Positions 31,136-40,379 of a DNA stretch of 64,000 bases are shown in pieces; positions within the stretch are counted from its first letter, which is position 1, and the number at the start of each line of letters is the position of its first letter. The notes beneath the pieces were generated by a model. The model was not told the origin of the DNA. It ran no database searches and saw nothing but the letters and a program-made list of their open reading frames with translations. Source of the stretch: Candidatus Moranbacteria bacterium GW2011_GWC2_40_12 (GTDB taxonomy: Bacteria; Patescibacteria; Paceibacteria; Moranbacterales; UBA11712); the NCBI GenBank assembly GCA_000995965.1, contig LBYD01000001.1:248001-312000 (forward strand), written 5' to 3'. Both the position numbers and the translations under genes were made by a program.

Positions 31136-32509
31136 TTATCTTGTTCCCCATCCGCGATCGTTTATGCGAAGAAGCGCGTAGATGGTAAGAAATGACAAAA
31201 AAAACAAATTGAACAGCGCCCAAGGGAAATAATATATCCAGTATTTGTTCTCCGGCGCAACCGAACGGTAGTATGCCAGAAAAATAGCCGCGAGAAGCAA
31301 TACTCCCGCCACATGAAAATATGGGAATATTCCTTTTAGGATCGGCAAATAGAAAAGAGCCCGCCCCGCCATTATTGGAGAAAGATAGGTCACGCCTACC
31401 AGCGGAAAAAAATAGGTGAACGCCACGAAGGGCTGCGTCTTCCAAATGAATCGGGCATTGTAAAAGGCATTCACCAGCCAAGATTTTTTCCAGCGTATTT
31501 GCTGATTTATAAGCTGTCGAAGATTCTCCGGAACAATGGTTTCTGCTTTCACCTTGTTTGAATAAATGGTGCGATATCCGGCTTTCAGCACTCGGCTCGT
31601 GAGCGCCCTGTCATCTCCCCACGGAACAGGATTCCCCAGAAATGTTTCTTCCATCCATTCATCCAGAAGAGGAAGTACCAGGCTTTTTCTGTAGGCTGAT
31701 GCGCAGCCGCTGCAACAAAAAACCGTGAGAAATGATGACTCTGCCGCCTTGAGGACCCGAAATGACATGAAATAGTAGGCGGCCTGCATTTTTGTGAGAA
31801 AATTCCGGTCGGCATTCCTCGGGTCGGTGTGGGCGGATACCGCGCCTATGACCGGATTGCGGAACGGCTCGATGATTTTTTTGAATGTCGCAGGGTCGAT
31901 AAAACTGTCGCTGTCCAGCTGAACCACTATTTCTCCCTTGGCAAGGCGAAATCCCTCATTCATGGCATGTTTTTTTCCCTTGTTTTCCGACCAGTCGATG
32001 ACCAGAAGGTTTTCATGTTTTTTCAGCATCCCCTTCATTATCTCCCCCGTTCCGTCAGTGCTGCCGTCGTTGACGGCAATCACCTCGATTTTTTCCTTTG
32101 GATAGTCCGCCCGGAAACAATTGGTGATGGCCTCAGCGATTTCTTTTTCTTCGTTCTTGCATGGAATCACAAAAGTCACATTCGGTTCAAATTCCCCGTT
32201 TTTTCCCGAAGTTGCCGGATTTTTGCCCGCATCCCACCCGTTTGCGCTCGTCGCCAAAACACTGCCCCGATATGAATTTTCATAAAACATGGCGGCGATC
32301 AGCCTCGAAAGCTGGAATGTTGTCACAAAAATCGTATAAACATAAAGAAGCGGTTCGAACCCGAAAGATTCCGCCACTTCGGCTTTCATCAAAGTGATGA
32401 AAAATAAAAAAGCGATCCCCAAAAAAATCAGAAGGAGTTGAAAAAGGGCTCCTCGGAAAGAAAATTGGGAAAAAATATTTTCGGAAGTTTTTGTCTGTAT
32501 GCCGTTCAT
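31136..32509 (-). CDS. processive GT2 polysaccharide synthase (PgaC/chitin-synthase-like)
   Basis: 457 residues. Two N-terminal helices, a GT-A domain with VTFVIPCKNEEKEIAEAI, VIAVNDGSTDGTGEI (UDP-binding Asp), VVQLDSDSFID (DxD), WGDDRALTSRVL (catalytic Asp) and QLINQQIRWKKSW (QxxRW), then four C-terminal helices. The D,D,D,QxxRW set defines processive membrane synthases such as PgaC/IcaA, chitin and hyaluronan synthases. Coupling to a deacetylase favours a poly-N-acetylglucosamine-type product, as in PNAG biofilm matrix, but the sugar cannot be read from sequence alone. Confidence 0.9.
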   Translation of the reverse strand: MNGIQTKTSENIFSQFSFRGALFQLLLIFLGIAFLFFITLMKAEVAESFGFEPLLYVYTIFVTTFQLSRLIAAMFYENSYRGSVLATSANGWDAGKNPATSGKNGEFEPNVTFVIPCKNEEKEIAEAITNCFRADYPKEKIEVIAVNDGSTDGTGEIMKGMLKKHENLLVIDWSENKGKKHAMNEGFRLAKGEIVVQLDSDSFIDPATFKKIIEPFRNPVIGAVSAHTDPRNADRNFLTKMQAAYYFMSFRVLKAAESSFLTVFCCSGCASAYRKSLVLPLLDEWMEETFLGNPVPWGDDRALTSRVLKAGYRTIYSNKVKAETIVPENLRQLINQQIRWKKSWLVNAFYNARFIWKTQPFVAFTYFFPLVGVTYLSPIMAGRALFYLPILKGIFPYFHVAGVLLLAAIFLAYYRSVAPENKYWIYYFPWALFNLFFLSFLTIYALLRINDRGWGTR

Positions 32510-32605
32510 TGCCCTATCGCTTTGTTTCCAGTTAGCTGTTTGCTAATACGTATTTTTTTTATTTATTGTTTCTCCATATCGACAAGTCAGCAATGTCGAA
32601 GATAA

Positions 32606-32640
32606 TAAAAAAAGCCTGGCCTTATTATCCCCCGGGCTTT
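32606..32640 (-). terminator. terminator downstream of alaS
   Basis: AAAGCCCGG pairs with CCAGGCTTT (one wobble or mismatch), followed by seven T on the minus strand. Confidence 0.7.
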
Positions 32641-32694
32641 TATCCTCCCTTTGACGATATTTCAAAGGATGCGTCGATATTTTCCGATGGAAGC

Positions 32695-34521
32695 TTATTC
32701 CAATACTGCCTTGATTCTGCGCACTCCCGCACTGGAGGCTTCTTCTTTTTTTATACGAAAATTTCCAAGCGCACCTGTCGCGTCCGCGTGCGGACCGCCG
32801 CAGATTTCGGAAGAAAAATCAAAAATGCTGTATACCTTGACTTTGTCCCCGTATTTTTCCCCGAATACCCCCATGGCACCCATTTTTTGCGCGTCTTCAA
32901 GCGTCATTTCCTCGCATTTCACGGGAATATCTTTTGAAATGGCTTCGTTGACTAATCCTTCGGTTTTTTGAATTTCTTCTGGAGTCATTTTCTTTTCGTG
33001 GGAAAAATCAAGCCGCAATCTCTCGCCTGTGATGTTTGATCCTTTTTGGATGACATGGTCACCCAATACTTTTCGGAGAGCCGCCAGAAGAAGATGCGTG
33101 GCTGTGTGAAGCCTGGCCGCGCTTTCGCCCGCATCCGCCAGTCCTCCCTTGAACATTCCCGCGCTGACCGTCCTCGACAGCTCCTGATGCTTTTTGAAAT
33201 GTTCGTGATAAGATTCTTCATCTACTGCGATGCCATGTTCACGTGCGATTTCTTTGGTGAGTTCAAGCGGAAAGCCATATGTTGAAAAAAGATGAAAGGC
33301 TTTCTCGCCGGAAATTTTTTCCGCGCTCCGGCTTTCAGCGATGATTTCTTTTATTTTTTTGAGGCCTTTTTCAAGTGTTTGCCGGAATTTCATTTCTTCC
33401 TGATTGAGAGCTTCGATGATTTTTTCCGTTTCGCGTCCAAGCTCGGGATAAACTTCCTTATATTCGGAAATCACGACTTCCGCGATTTTCGAAGTGAAAT
33501 TGCCTTCGATTCCCAGAATTTTTCCCTGGCGGACCGCCCGCCGGATGAGCCGGCGAAGGACATAGCCCCGCTCGACATTCGAAGGCAAAACGCCGTCCGC
33601 GATCATGAAAGTGGCCGCCTTCAAGTGGTCGGAAACTATTCTCATGGAAATTTTTGATTCATCTTCGCTATAGTTTTTTGCGGACAACTCCTCGATCCTT
33701 CTGATAATGGGCTGAAAAAATTCCGTGTCAAAAACATTGTCTTTTCCGGTCAAAACGACAAGCGTTCTCTCCAGCCCCATGCCCGTGTCAACATTTTGCT
33801 GTTTCATTTTTTCAAAAGTCGCGTCCGCTTTTTTGTTGAATTCCATGAAAACATCATTCCAGATTTCCATCAGACGAAAATTCTTGACAAGGCTTCCGAA
33901 AGTATCGTTCACTTTTCCGAGTTCCGGCGAAACATCATAAAACATTTCGGTGCAAGGCCCGCAAGGCCCCGTTTTTCCTGCCGGTCCCCACCAGTTGTCG
34001 TCTTTTCCAAGCGGAATAATTCTTTTCTCATAATTCACAATCCTATCTTCGCCGGCTGCTTCGGCTTTGATGCCGACTTTGGCAAATTGCTCCTGCCAGA
34101 TCCGGATGGATTCTTCGTCACGCACCGCGTCCTCATCGCCTTCAAACACCGTCACATAGAGCCGGCGCGGGTCGAGCCCCAGCCATTTTTCGCTTGTTAT
34201 AAATTCAAAGCTCCACTCAATCGCTTCGCGTTTGAAGTAATCTCCGAGCGACCAATTTCCGAGCATTTCAAAGAAAGTGAGATGGCGGTTGTCGCCCACT
34301 TCGTCAATATCAACAGTGCGGACGCATTTTTGGACGTTCGCGAGGCGCTTTCCTTTGGGATGTTTTTCGCCCATGAGAAAAGGCACGAGGGGATGCATTC
34401 CGGCGGTCGTGAAAAGCACCGTCGGGTCGTTTTCCGGAACAACCGGAGCAGACGGAATGATGGCGTGTTCTTTTTCCTTGAAAAAATCGAGATATTTTTG
34501 TCTTAATTCTCGAGAGGTCAT
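32695..34521 (-). CDS. alaS: alanyl-tRNA synthetase, short form without C-Ala
   Basis: 608 residues from the ATG at 34521; a TTG five codons upstream is also possible. Class II core: LFTTAGMHPLVPFLMG, VQKCVRTVDIDEVGDNRHLT, GPCGPCTEMFYD and DTGMGLERTLVVL; then the C-terminal helical tRNA-binding part and the editing domain with HTATHLLLAALRK and the second zinc half EICGGPHADATG. The protein ends at SAGVRRIKAVLE, lacking the C-Ala/DHHA1 domain of E. coli AlaRS (876 aa). Short AlaRS is usual in CPR and organelles. It may be co-transcribed with nothing; a terminator follows. Confidence 0.96.
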   Translation of the reverse strand: MTSRELRQKYLDFFKEKEHAIIPSAPVVPENDPTVLFTTAGMHPLVPFLMGEKHPKGKRLANVQKCVRTVDIDEVGDNRHLTFFEMLGNWSLGDYFKREAIEWSFEFITSEKWLGLDPRRLYVTVFEGDEDAVRDEESIRIWQEQFAKVGIKAEAAGEDRIVNYEKRIIPLGKDDNWWGPAGKTGPCGPCTEMFYDVSPELGKVNDTFGSLVKNFRLMEIWNDVFMEFNKKADATFEKMKQQNVDTGMGLERTLVVLTGKDNVFDTEFFQPIIRRIEELSAKNYSEDESKISMRIVSDHLKAATFMIADGVLPSNVERGYVLRRLIRRAVRQGKILGIEGNFTSKIAEVVISEYKEVYPELGRETEKIIEALNQEEMKFRQTLEKGLKKIKEIIAESRSAEKISGEKAFHLFSTYGFPLELTKEIAREHGIAVDEESYHEHFKKHQELSRTVSAGMFKGGLADAGESAARLHTATHLLLAALRKVLGDHVIQKGSNITGERLRLDFSHEKKMTPEEIQKTEGLVNEAISKDIPVKCEEMTLEDAQKMGAMGVFGEKYGDKVKVYSIFDFSSEICGGPHADATGALGNFRIKKEEASSAGVRRIKAVLE

Positions 34522-34576
34522 AAATTTCTTGGCCAACCTTTTTCAATATCTAAACTATGAATTATCCGAGTCTTGC

Positions 34577-34649
34577 CCGCCAAAGCCTTGGCGTCGGCGG
34601 GTCGGAGTTGGTTGGCTGTCATATCTTATTTGAGGCGGTCCGACCGCTC
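34577..34649. repeat. two palindromes upstream of alaS
   Basis: CCCGCC...GGCGGG hairpin at 34578-34604 (GCCTGCC/CCAAAGCCTTGG family) and GAGGCGGTC/CGACCGCTC at 34632-34649 with a central TCCGA, resembling the RAYT-type palindromes. About 240 bases without a gene. Confidence 0.5.
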
Positions 34650-34721
34650 ACCCCTTCGTCTGCGATCGGAACGCTTGAATTCCAGTGATTACAAAAGTAG
34701 CTTATTTTATTATAATTGTAA

Positions 34722-34748
34722 AGAAAAAGCCCGATGACTTCTTCGGGC
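34722..34748 (-). terminator. terminator of the mnmA transcript
   Basis: GCCCGAAG/CTTC-GGGC-type stem (GCCCGAAGAAGTCATCGGGC) followed by TTTTTC on the minus strand. Confidence 0.75.
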
Positions 34749-34778
34749 GCAAGGCATTCAGCTGGATCCGCGAATTGA

Positions 34779-35084
34779 CTACTGTATAATTTTCATTTTC
34801 TTTTTTAGGCCCCTGATCTCTTCTTCCGAATACCTCTGGTTTTCCTGAATTTTTTTCAGCTTCCTGTCAAGGGCGTCACGTTCGACCCGGATGCGCTCTT
34901 CGCTTTTTTTCAGCCTTCTCTGCTCAATTTCAAGAATTTCTCTTTCGCGGAGAATTTTTTTTAGATTGGATTCGGAAATCACAATCTGGCTCTCGAGCTC
35001 CATTTTTTGCCGGCGGATATCGCCCGGATCAGAAGCGCCGCCGCTATCGTCACTGTTTTGTGAATAATCGTCGAGTAATCCCAT
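34779..35084 (-). CDS. small coiled-coil protein downstream of mnmA
   Basis: 101 residues: a short acidic N-terminus (MGLLDDYSQNSDDSGGASDP) and a continuous helical region rich in Glu, Arg and Lys (KKILREREILEIEQRRLKKS; RVERDALDRKLKKIQENQR) that should form a parallel coiled coil. No Cys and no signal peptide. It starts 6 bases after the mnmA stop and ends shortly before the terminator, so the two form an operon. Function unknown. Confidence 0.75.
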   Translation of the reverse strand: MGLLDDYSQNSDDSGGASDPGDIRRQKMELESQIVISESNLKKILREREILEIEQRRLKKSEERIRVERDALDRKLKKIQENQRYSEEEIRGLKKKMKIIQ

Positions 35085-35090
35085 AAGAAT

Positions 35091-36194
35091 TCAAATTATT
35101 GTGCCTCCCCCCAAAACTTCTCCATTTTTATAAAAAACCGCTGACTGGCCCGCTGTCACCGCCCGAAATGGCCTTTTAGTCTCGACAAGAAGCCTTCCCG
35201 ACTTGCCTGGTATTATTTTAGCAGATATTCTCGTTGAATGGTAGCGAATTTGAACGTCAGCCCGGAACGGCGATTTTTTCTTTTCATTTGTCCAATTGAC
35301 TTTGCTCACCCAAAATTTCTCTTTGTGCAGCTTTTTCGAGTCGTTTGTGACAATCAGTTCATTTTTTCGAATATTTTTTCCGATTACCCAATACGGTCCG
35401 GTTCCTCCGATTTCGATCCCTTTTCGCTGTCCGATCGTAAAAATGGGCAAACCTCTATGTCTTCCCAAAACTTTTCCCGCTTCATCAATGATGTTTCCGG
35501 TTTCTGATTCAATATTCTTTGAAAAATATTTCATGGCGTCATTATCCGGCATAAAGCAGATATCTTGCGACTCATTCGTGGCAACCGGCAATTTCATTTC
35601 TTTCGCCATTTTTTTTACTTCTGATTTTTTATATCCTCCCAGCGGAAAAATAATTTTCGACAGATCTTTTTGAGCCAATTTATATAGAAAATACGATTGG
35701 TCTTTTGTTTTGTCTTCAGCTTCAAAAAGTCCGGCTTTGAAAAATTTCGGCGGCTTGCTGGCTGAAAGGCAAAGGCCGGACTTTGATTCACCGGCTAAAA
35801 TACGCCCGCTTATTTTGGCGTAATGACCGGTTGCCGCATAATCCGCCTTTTCTTTCTTCATCAAATCGAAAAGCAGGCAAAATTTCATCTCCTTGTTGCA
35901 TACGACGCAGGGATTGGGGGTCTGGCCTTTTTTGTACGCGTTGAGAAAATAATCAATCACCCGCTTTTTGAATTCTTTCCGCGCGTCAATTATTTTCAGC
36001 GGAATTCCCAATTTATTCGCGATTTTTTTCACTTGGAAACTTAGTTTCCAAGTTTGTTTGGTGAAGACAAAATAAGCACCAATAACTTCGTATCCCTGCT
36101 TTTTGAGCAGCGCCGCCGCCACTGCCGAATCCACCCCGCCGGAAAGGGCGACAACGATTTTTTTATGATTATCTTTTGGTCGCTTGTTCATCAT
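35091..36194 (-). CDS. mnmA: tRNA-uridine 2-sulfurtransferase with inserted palindrome
   Basis: 367 residues. Thiolates U34 of tRNA-Lys/Glu/Gln. P-loop VALSGGVDSAVAAALL, NPCVVCNKEMKF with the first catalytic Cys, ATGHYAKI, KDQSYFLYKL, ATNESQDICFMPDN with the persulphide Cys, and HRGLPIFTIGQRKGIEIGG. Between the first beta strand (IGAYFVFTK) and VKKIANKLGIP, where relatives have a variable acidic segment, residues about 48-55 (TWKLSFQV) are encoded by the palindrome at 36031-36053, of the same family as those around the RAYT at 45376. The frame is kept, so the enzyme is probably active. Confidence 0.95.
   Translation of the reverse strand: MMNKRPKDNHKKIVVALSGGVDSAVAAALLKKQGYEVIGAYFVFTKQTWKLSFQVKKIANKLGIPLKIIDARKEFKKRVIDYFLNAYKKGQTPNPCVVCNKEMKFCLLFDLMKKEKADYAATGHYAKISGRILAGESKSGLCLSASKPPKFFKAGLFEAEDKTKDQSYFLYKLAQKDLSKIIFPLGGYKKSEVKKMAKEMKLPVATNESQDICFMPDNDAMKYFSKNIESETGNIIDEAGKVLGRHRGLPIFTIGQRKGIEIGGTGPYWVIGKNIRKNELIVTNDSKKLHKEKFWVSKVNWTNEKKKSPFRADVQIRYHSTRISAKIIPGKSGRLLVETKRPFRAVTAGQSAVFYKNGEVLGGGTII
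36031..36053. repeat. RAYT2-family palindrome inside mnmA
   Basis: ACTTGGAAACTT/AGTTTCCAAGT, identical in its arms to the palindromes bounding and inside RAYT 2 nine kilobases away. Inserted or expanded in frame in an exposed loop of MnmA. Confidence 0.85.
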
Positions 36195-36269
36195 CTAGCT
36201 TTACATGATAGGTTATTTAATGGCTGCTGTCAATTCCGCGATAAGAAGAAAATCCCTTTTACAAGGGAT

Positions 36270-36307
36270 AAAAATGAGCCTAGAGCACAATCATTCGCCC
36301 TAGGCTC
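36270..36307 (-). terminator. terminator of the 36.3-kb gene
   Basis: GAGCCTAGGGC pairs with GCTCTAGGCTC, followed by ATTTTT on the minus strand. Confidence 0.75.
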
Positions 36308-36325
36308 AACTCGTTGAGGGTGATA

Positions 36326-36835
36326 TTACAGCCCTTGAAAAGGCAGGACCGGGAAAAGCCGCGGTGAAGCTTGCGACTTGGGGCTGCTGCTCCATACGGT
36401 AAGCTGATCCATTGATCGGAGGATTTGCTCCGGCCGAACCTGACTCAGAAAAGACCCGAGCGAGCCCCCCAGGAGTTGCAAACCGGAATTTCCAGCAACC
36501 TCCCTTAACGACTTTGTGAATATCCATCCTTCTCCGAGATCCAACACCTCGTGGCGAAATACGAATTCACACTGGGTCTCGGTTAAAAAATCCACCCGGA
36601 TGATGTCGGCCGACATTTGTCTTCCCCAGAAAGCGGTGTCGGAGCAGAAGATCAAATTGACGATTCCCCACTTTCCAGGTTCACGCACGAGTCCCGTGGG
36701 CCAGAAATTTAGTTTGAGCTCGCGAATGAACTCGTGAATTGCCGCCCCCAAAACGAGCTGAGGCGGATAATTGTGGGGTAAAAGCAAACGCAAGCCGCGC
36801 ACTATTTCAAAAAACAATTCGAGTCTCAACTTCAT
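36326..36835 (-). CDS. hypothetical 169-aa cytoplasmic protein with strong ribosome site
   Basis: No signal peptide or membrane helix; mixed alpha/beta pattern (MKLRLELFFEIVRGLRLLLP, GKWGIVNLIFCSDTAFWGRQ, FLTETQCEFVFRHEVLDLGE). I do not recognise a family. The ATG follows AAGGAGG with six bases between, and the gene has its own terminator and no operon partner. Together with 1717, 25003, 46160, 47149, 49992 and 51742 it belongs to the group of GC-richer, strongly initiated single genes in this window. Confidence 0.65.
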   Translation of the reverse strand: MKLRLELFFEIVRGLRLLLPHNYPPQLVLGAAIHEFIRELKLNFWPTGLVREPGKWGIVNLIFCSDTAFWGRQMSADIIRVDFLTETQCEFVFRHEVLDLGEGWIFTKSLREVAGNSGLQLLGGSLGSFLSQVRPEQILRSMDQLTVWSSSPKSQASPRLFPVLPFQGL

Positions 36836-37069
36836 CGCCGACCTCCTTGAAATTTATATTGCCAATAAAAAACTTCAATCACGCTGCCGAACGTTCTCGA
36901 CATAGTATTGAAGCATTTTTTTGAACATCTGTCAATAGCGCACTAAAGAAAGCAATAAATTGTTATATTTAAAGCTTTTTTACCCCATGAAGTGTATAAC
37001 GCTACAAAATAAATTGCATTTTCAAGGCGCTTCCCCCAGCCGTATTTCATCTTTTGGCGACAAAAAATT

Positions 37070-38956
37070 TCAGCGGCTGCTTAGGCTCTCTTTAATCAGG
37101 CTCCGCACTTCCGCAAGATTCACCTGCTTTCTTGGCCGCTCGTTTCTTTCCCGCTTGAATTGCCGTGGCGGCATTTTTGACGCTTCACGAAGAGTAACAG
37201 TTCTTTGCGGCTGAAATCTTTCATTTCGCGGCTCTCTTTGATCGTTTGCGGCTCGGCTGCCTTGCGACTGCTGGATCTTGGCCTGCTGGCGCTGATAATC
37301 CTTGAGGCAGTCTTTGCAAAAAGTGGGCCGGGATCCGTCCGGCTTGAAGGGTACTTCTATGTCTATGTCGCAGCTCGCGCACTTGGCCGCATACATTTGC
37401 CTGCCGGAGTCGTTTCGCCCGCCTGCTTCGACTCGCGAAGCATTTCGGGCAGGTGAAGCTTTGCCGGCGGGACGATTGACGCCCGCAACGACCGCTTTTT
37501 GATTTTCGCCGGAACTTTTGATTCGTCTTGCGTCTTCCGCTTTGGCCGGCGGTTTTATTTTTTTCCCGACGATGTCATTTTTCATGTTTTTAGGGATTGA
37601 ATTTGTTTGCTTGTCTTTCGTCCTTAGCTCTCTGATGATATTTTTCTGGCTGGCCAAATCTTTTTCAGTTACCATCCCGCTCCAGCGGGCGATTTTGTCT
37701 TCAACAATTTCCCGATCCGTCCCATACCGCTCCCGCGTGATGCGAATCACTTTTTCTTCATTTTCCAGCGTTTTCGAAAGGTCAAACGGCGGAAGTGTCG
37801 AGGCTGAAAAAGCGTTTCCGGCTATTCCGTCAATCATCAGCTTTATATAAATTTGCCGGTTTGGAAGATTCACGAGATCCTGGATGACAAATACCGGCTC
37901 AAATTCCTTCTCCAGGAATTCGGCATCTTCTGCCCCGACCCTGAAAACGCAAAGTGTCCCGACGTTCCCAAAAACCGCGTCTCGAACCCTCGTTGACGTA
38001 TCCGTCACCAGCTGGCCGATATACTGATGGGCAATAATCAAATTAAGGTGATATTTTCTCGCTTCAGACAGAATATTGGCAAACGAATCAGTCGCGAAAT
38101 TTTGGAATTCATCAACATACAAATAGAAATCTTTTCGCTCTTCTTCCGGAACATCCACCCGGGCCATGGCGGCCAGCTGAATTTTGGTGATCATCATCGC
38201 CCCGAGGAGAGCGCTGTTATCTTCGCCTATCCGGCCTTTGGAAAGGTTCATGACGAGAACTTTTCCCTGGTCCATCAGCTCGCGGATGTTGAAAGCCGAT
38301 TTTGTTTGCCCGACAATGTTCCGGATAAGGGCGCTCGAAAGGAATTGACCGACTTTGTTTTGAATCGGCGAAATCACTTCTTGAAGGACCCGCTCATTCC
38401 ATTGGGTGAATTCATCCACCCAGAACGACCTGACAACGGGATCGGAAATTTTTTCGACAACGCGCGCCCGGTAATGTTTATCAACCAGAATGCGGGTAAC
38501 TCCCAAGAGTGTGCTGCCCGGATATTCCAGAAGTGCCAAAATAGCATTGCGAAGAATGTATTCGAGTCTTGGCCCCCATGAATCCGCCCAAATTTTTTTG
38601 AACACTCCGACCAGTCCCGATGCAATGAGATGCCGGTATTCCGTGTCAACTTTTTCCATCACGTTGAATGCGATGGGATATTCCTGATCGGCCGGATTGA
38701 AATAAATGATGTCGTTTATCCGGTTGGAGGGAATCGATTTGATGACGGTTTCGGCAAACTCGCCGTGCGGATCAACGATTGCCACGCCCCGGCCGCTGTG
38801 GATATCCTGTATTGCCATATTTTGGATCATGGTGGTTTTTCCGGTTCCGGTTTTCCCGACAACATAAAAGTGCCGGCGCCGATCGTCGGTTTTGATTCCA
38901 AAAACCCTGTCCTGCCCGCGGAAATTTGTTTTAGCGAATGTTGTGATCTCGTTCAT
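37070..38956 (-). CDS. VirD4/TraD-like ATPase with C-terminal zinc ribbon
   Basis: 628 residues. FYVVGKTGTGKTTMIQNMAI (Walker A), VAIVDPHGEFAETV, KDFYLYVDEFQNFATDS (Walker B) and AHQYIGQL define the conjugative coupling/TraM-recognition ATPase family. After the RecA-like fold comes a long basic disordered tail with one zinc ribbon (CASCDIDIEVPFKPDG, then FCKDCLKDY) and Arg/Gln-rich ends. No N-terminal membrane helices, so the gene 34 bases upstream, which has them, is the probable membrane partner. In CPR such pairs are widespread without a full type IV secretion system; DNA or protein transfer is inferred. Confidence 0.88.
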   Translation of the reverse strand: MNEITTFAKTNFRGQDRVFGIKTDDRRRHFYVVGKTGTGKTTMIQNMAIQDIHSGRGVAIVDPHGEFAETVIKSIPSNRINDIIYFNPADQEYPIAFNVMEKVDTEYRHLIASGLVGVFKKIWADSWGPRLEYILRNAILALLEYPGSTLLGVTRILVDKHYRARVVEKISDPVVRSFWVDEFTQWNERVLQEVISPIQNKVGQFLSSALIRNIVGQTKSAFNIRELMDQGKVLVMNLSKGRIGEDNSALLGAMMITKIQLAAMARVDVPEEERKDFYLYVDEFQNFATDSFANILSEARKYHLNLIIAHQYIGQLVTDTSTRVRDAVFGNVGTLCVFRVGAEDAEFLEKEFEPVFVIQDLVNLPNRQIYIKLMIDGIAGNAFSASTLPPFDLSKTLENEEKVIRITRERYGTDREIVEDKIARWSGMVTEKDLASQKNIIRELRTKDKQTNSIPKNMKNDIVGKKIKPPAKAEDARRIKSSGENQKAVVAGVNRPAGKASPARNASRVEAGGRNDSGRQMYAAKCASCDIDIEVPFKPDGSRPTFCKDCLKDYQRQQAKIQQSQGSRAANDQREPRNERFQPQRTVTLREASKMPPRQFKRERNERPRKQVNLAEVRSLIKESLSSR

Positions 38957-38989
38957 TTTATTGCAAGGAGCCTAAGCTTCTTATGAATC

Positions 38990-40261
38990 TTATTCGACGG
39001 GTAAATTCAATGGCGCGCCGCTTTTCTTGGCTTCAATGTGGGCAATCGCCGGAGACATGGCTGACATGTCCGGCAAATGCCAGATTGTCGCCAGTTCTTC
39101 CGTATTCAGATACATATTGGGCCCGTCATTGTCTCGAGTCAGATACCGGCGGAAAATTTTTCTCTGAGCCCATTTCATGCGATAAGGCCTGAACCAATAG
39201 TTGGCGAATGTTTTTGTTTCATTATCCTTGGCAAAGGAATTCAAGTTGGGATCGCCAAACTGATGGGTAAATCCGTCCGGCGCCTGATAAAAAACCTTCT
39301 TGAAGCTTTCCCGCGGCGCAATATAAAGCAGCCTCAATTTCGTCCTAAAGGCCTTTTTGTTGAGGCTCTCCTCAACCGCCTGAAGGACATCCTTTTCCAC
39401 CGGAGTCAGCCGAAACTGCAAAGGCTGTTCCTCTTTTTTTTCAGCTTTTTTTTCCTCGATCGGCCCAAAAATATTTTTTATTGAAGAGGCCAAAATGTCG
39501 AGAACCTCCGAAAAGAAATACACGATAGCCCATGATTCTTTTTTTATTTCCCGGTTGGCCAGTTTTGCCACCACTTTTTTGACCTCCGGCGCCCACTCTT
39601 TATCCTTGACGGGCCTTACGAGTATCTGGAGCCAAATTTGGTGGCCTGGCGGCAGAGTCGTGATCATGTCCGCCAGGGGCGCCAAAGGCTCGATCATCCC
39701 CTTGGTTACCTCTTCCTGGAATTTGTGATACGTCCGGATAGGAAAAGCATCGTCTTTCGCCAGCTTATAATCCGTTCCCCACAAATTCCACTCCGGATTG
39801 GGAGCATTGGAAGGCACCGAATTGACATAGTCTTCCGCTTCCTCGATTTCGGCTTCCGGATACTGCGAATATACCGCCGATTCGATCAAATTGCGATAGC
39901 GGGATTCGGTCCGGATATAAAAATGCATTTCGCCATTCACTCCCTGGATTTCGAAAGCAAAAATCGACTGGAAAAATCTCCCTTGAAAATATTTGTCGAA
40001 ATAGTTGGGCGTTGACCAAATCCCGTGCAGGACAATAAAAATCTGCTCCATTGTTCTGGGGCTTCGCTCGATATTTCGGGGAGGCTTGATTTCAAGAAGC
40101 GTCCATTTGATGGTTGAAGAATAGTCCCTCCAGAGCTGCCGCCAATAAAGCTCGAAAAAAGTGAAATACAGCGCCACGGGAAAAACAAACCACCAGGTGG
40201 CTGAAACGGCCATTTTTATCTGAAGATAATATTCGATTATGGGCTGAAAAATGCTTCCCAT
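38990..40261 (-). CDS. membrane partner of the VirD4-like ATPase
   Basis: 423 residues: an N-terminal membrane helix (ATWWFVFPVALYFTFFELYW), then soluble domains with the conserved stretches PRTMEQIFIVLHGIW, GEMHFYIRTESRYRNLIESA, QYPEAEIEEAEDYV, GHQIWLQILVRPV and the C-terminal NLNSFAKDNETKTFANYWFR. This protein type regularly precedes VirD4-like genes in CPR genomes; the mix of one anchor and a recognisable N-terminal domain suggests it tethers the ATPase at the membrane. Biochemical function unknown. The stop-to-start spacing of 33 bases supports an operon. Confidence 0.75.
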   Translation of the reverse strand: MGSIFQPIIEYYLQIKMAVSATWWFVFPVALYFTFFELYWRQLWRDYSSTIKWTLLEIKPPRNIERSPRTMEQIFIVLHGIWSTPNYFDKYFQGRFFQSIFAFEIQGVNGEMHFYIRTESRYRNLIESAVYSQYPEAEIEEAEDYVNSVPSNAPNPEWNLWGTDYKLAKDDAFPIRTYHKFQEEVTKGMIEPLAPLADMITTLPPGHQIWLQILVRPVKDKEWAPEVKKVVAKLANREIKKESWAIVYFFSEVLDILASSIKNIFGPIEEKKAEKKEEQPLQFRLTPVEKDVLQAVEESLNKKAFRTKLRLLYIAPRESFKKVFYQAPDGFTHQFGDPNLNSFAKDNETKTFANYWFRPYRMKWAQRKIFRRYLTRDNDGPNMYLNTEELATIWHLPDMSAMSPAIAHIEAKKSGAPLNLPVE

Positions 40262-40379
40262 TGCCAGTTTTTGTTTTTAAATTATTTGCGAATTACGAAT
40301 ACGCTTCGCTCTACAAATATGCCAATTACGAATATTTTTTACATTTGTATATTCGTAAAAGATTCATAATCCGTAAAAG
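40262..40379. repeat. ATTCGTAATTCG-type repeat
   Basis: Imperfect repeats of TACGAATA and TATTCGTA (AATTACGAATACG, TGTATATTCGTAAAAGATTC) fill the entire gap before the gene at 38990. Confidence 0.55.
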
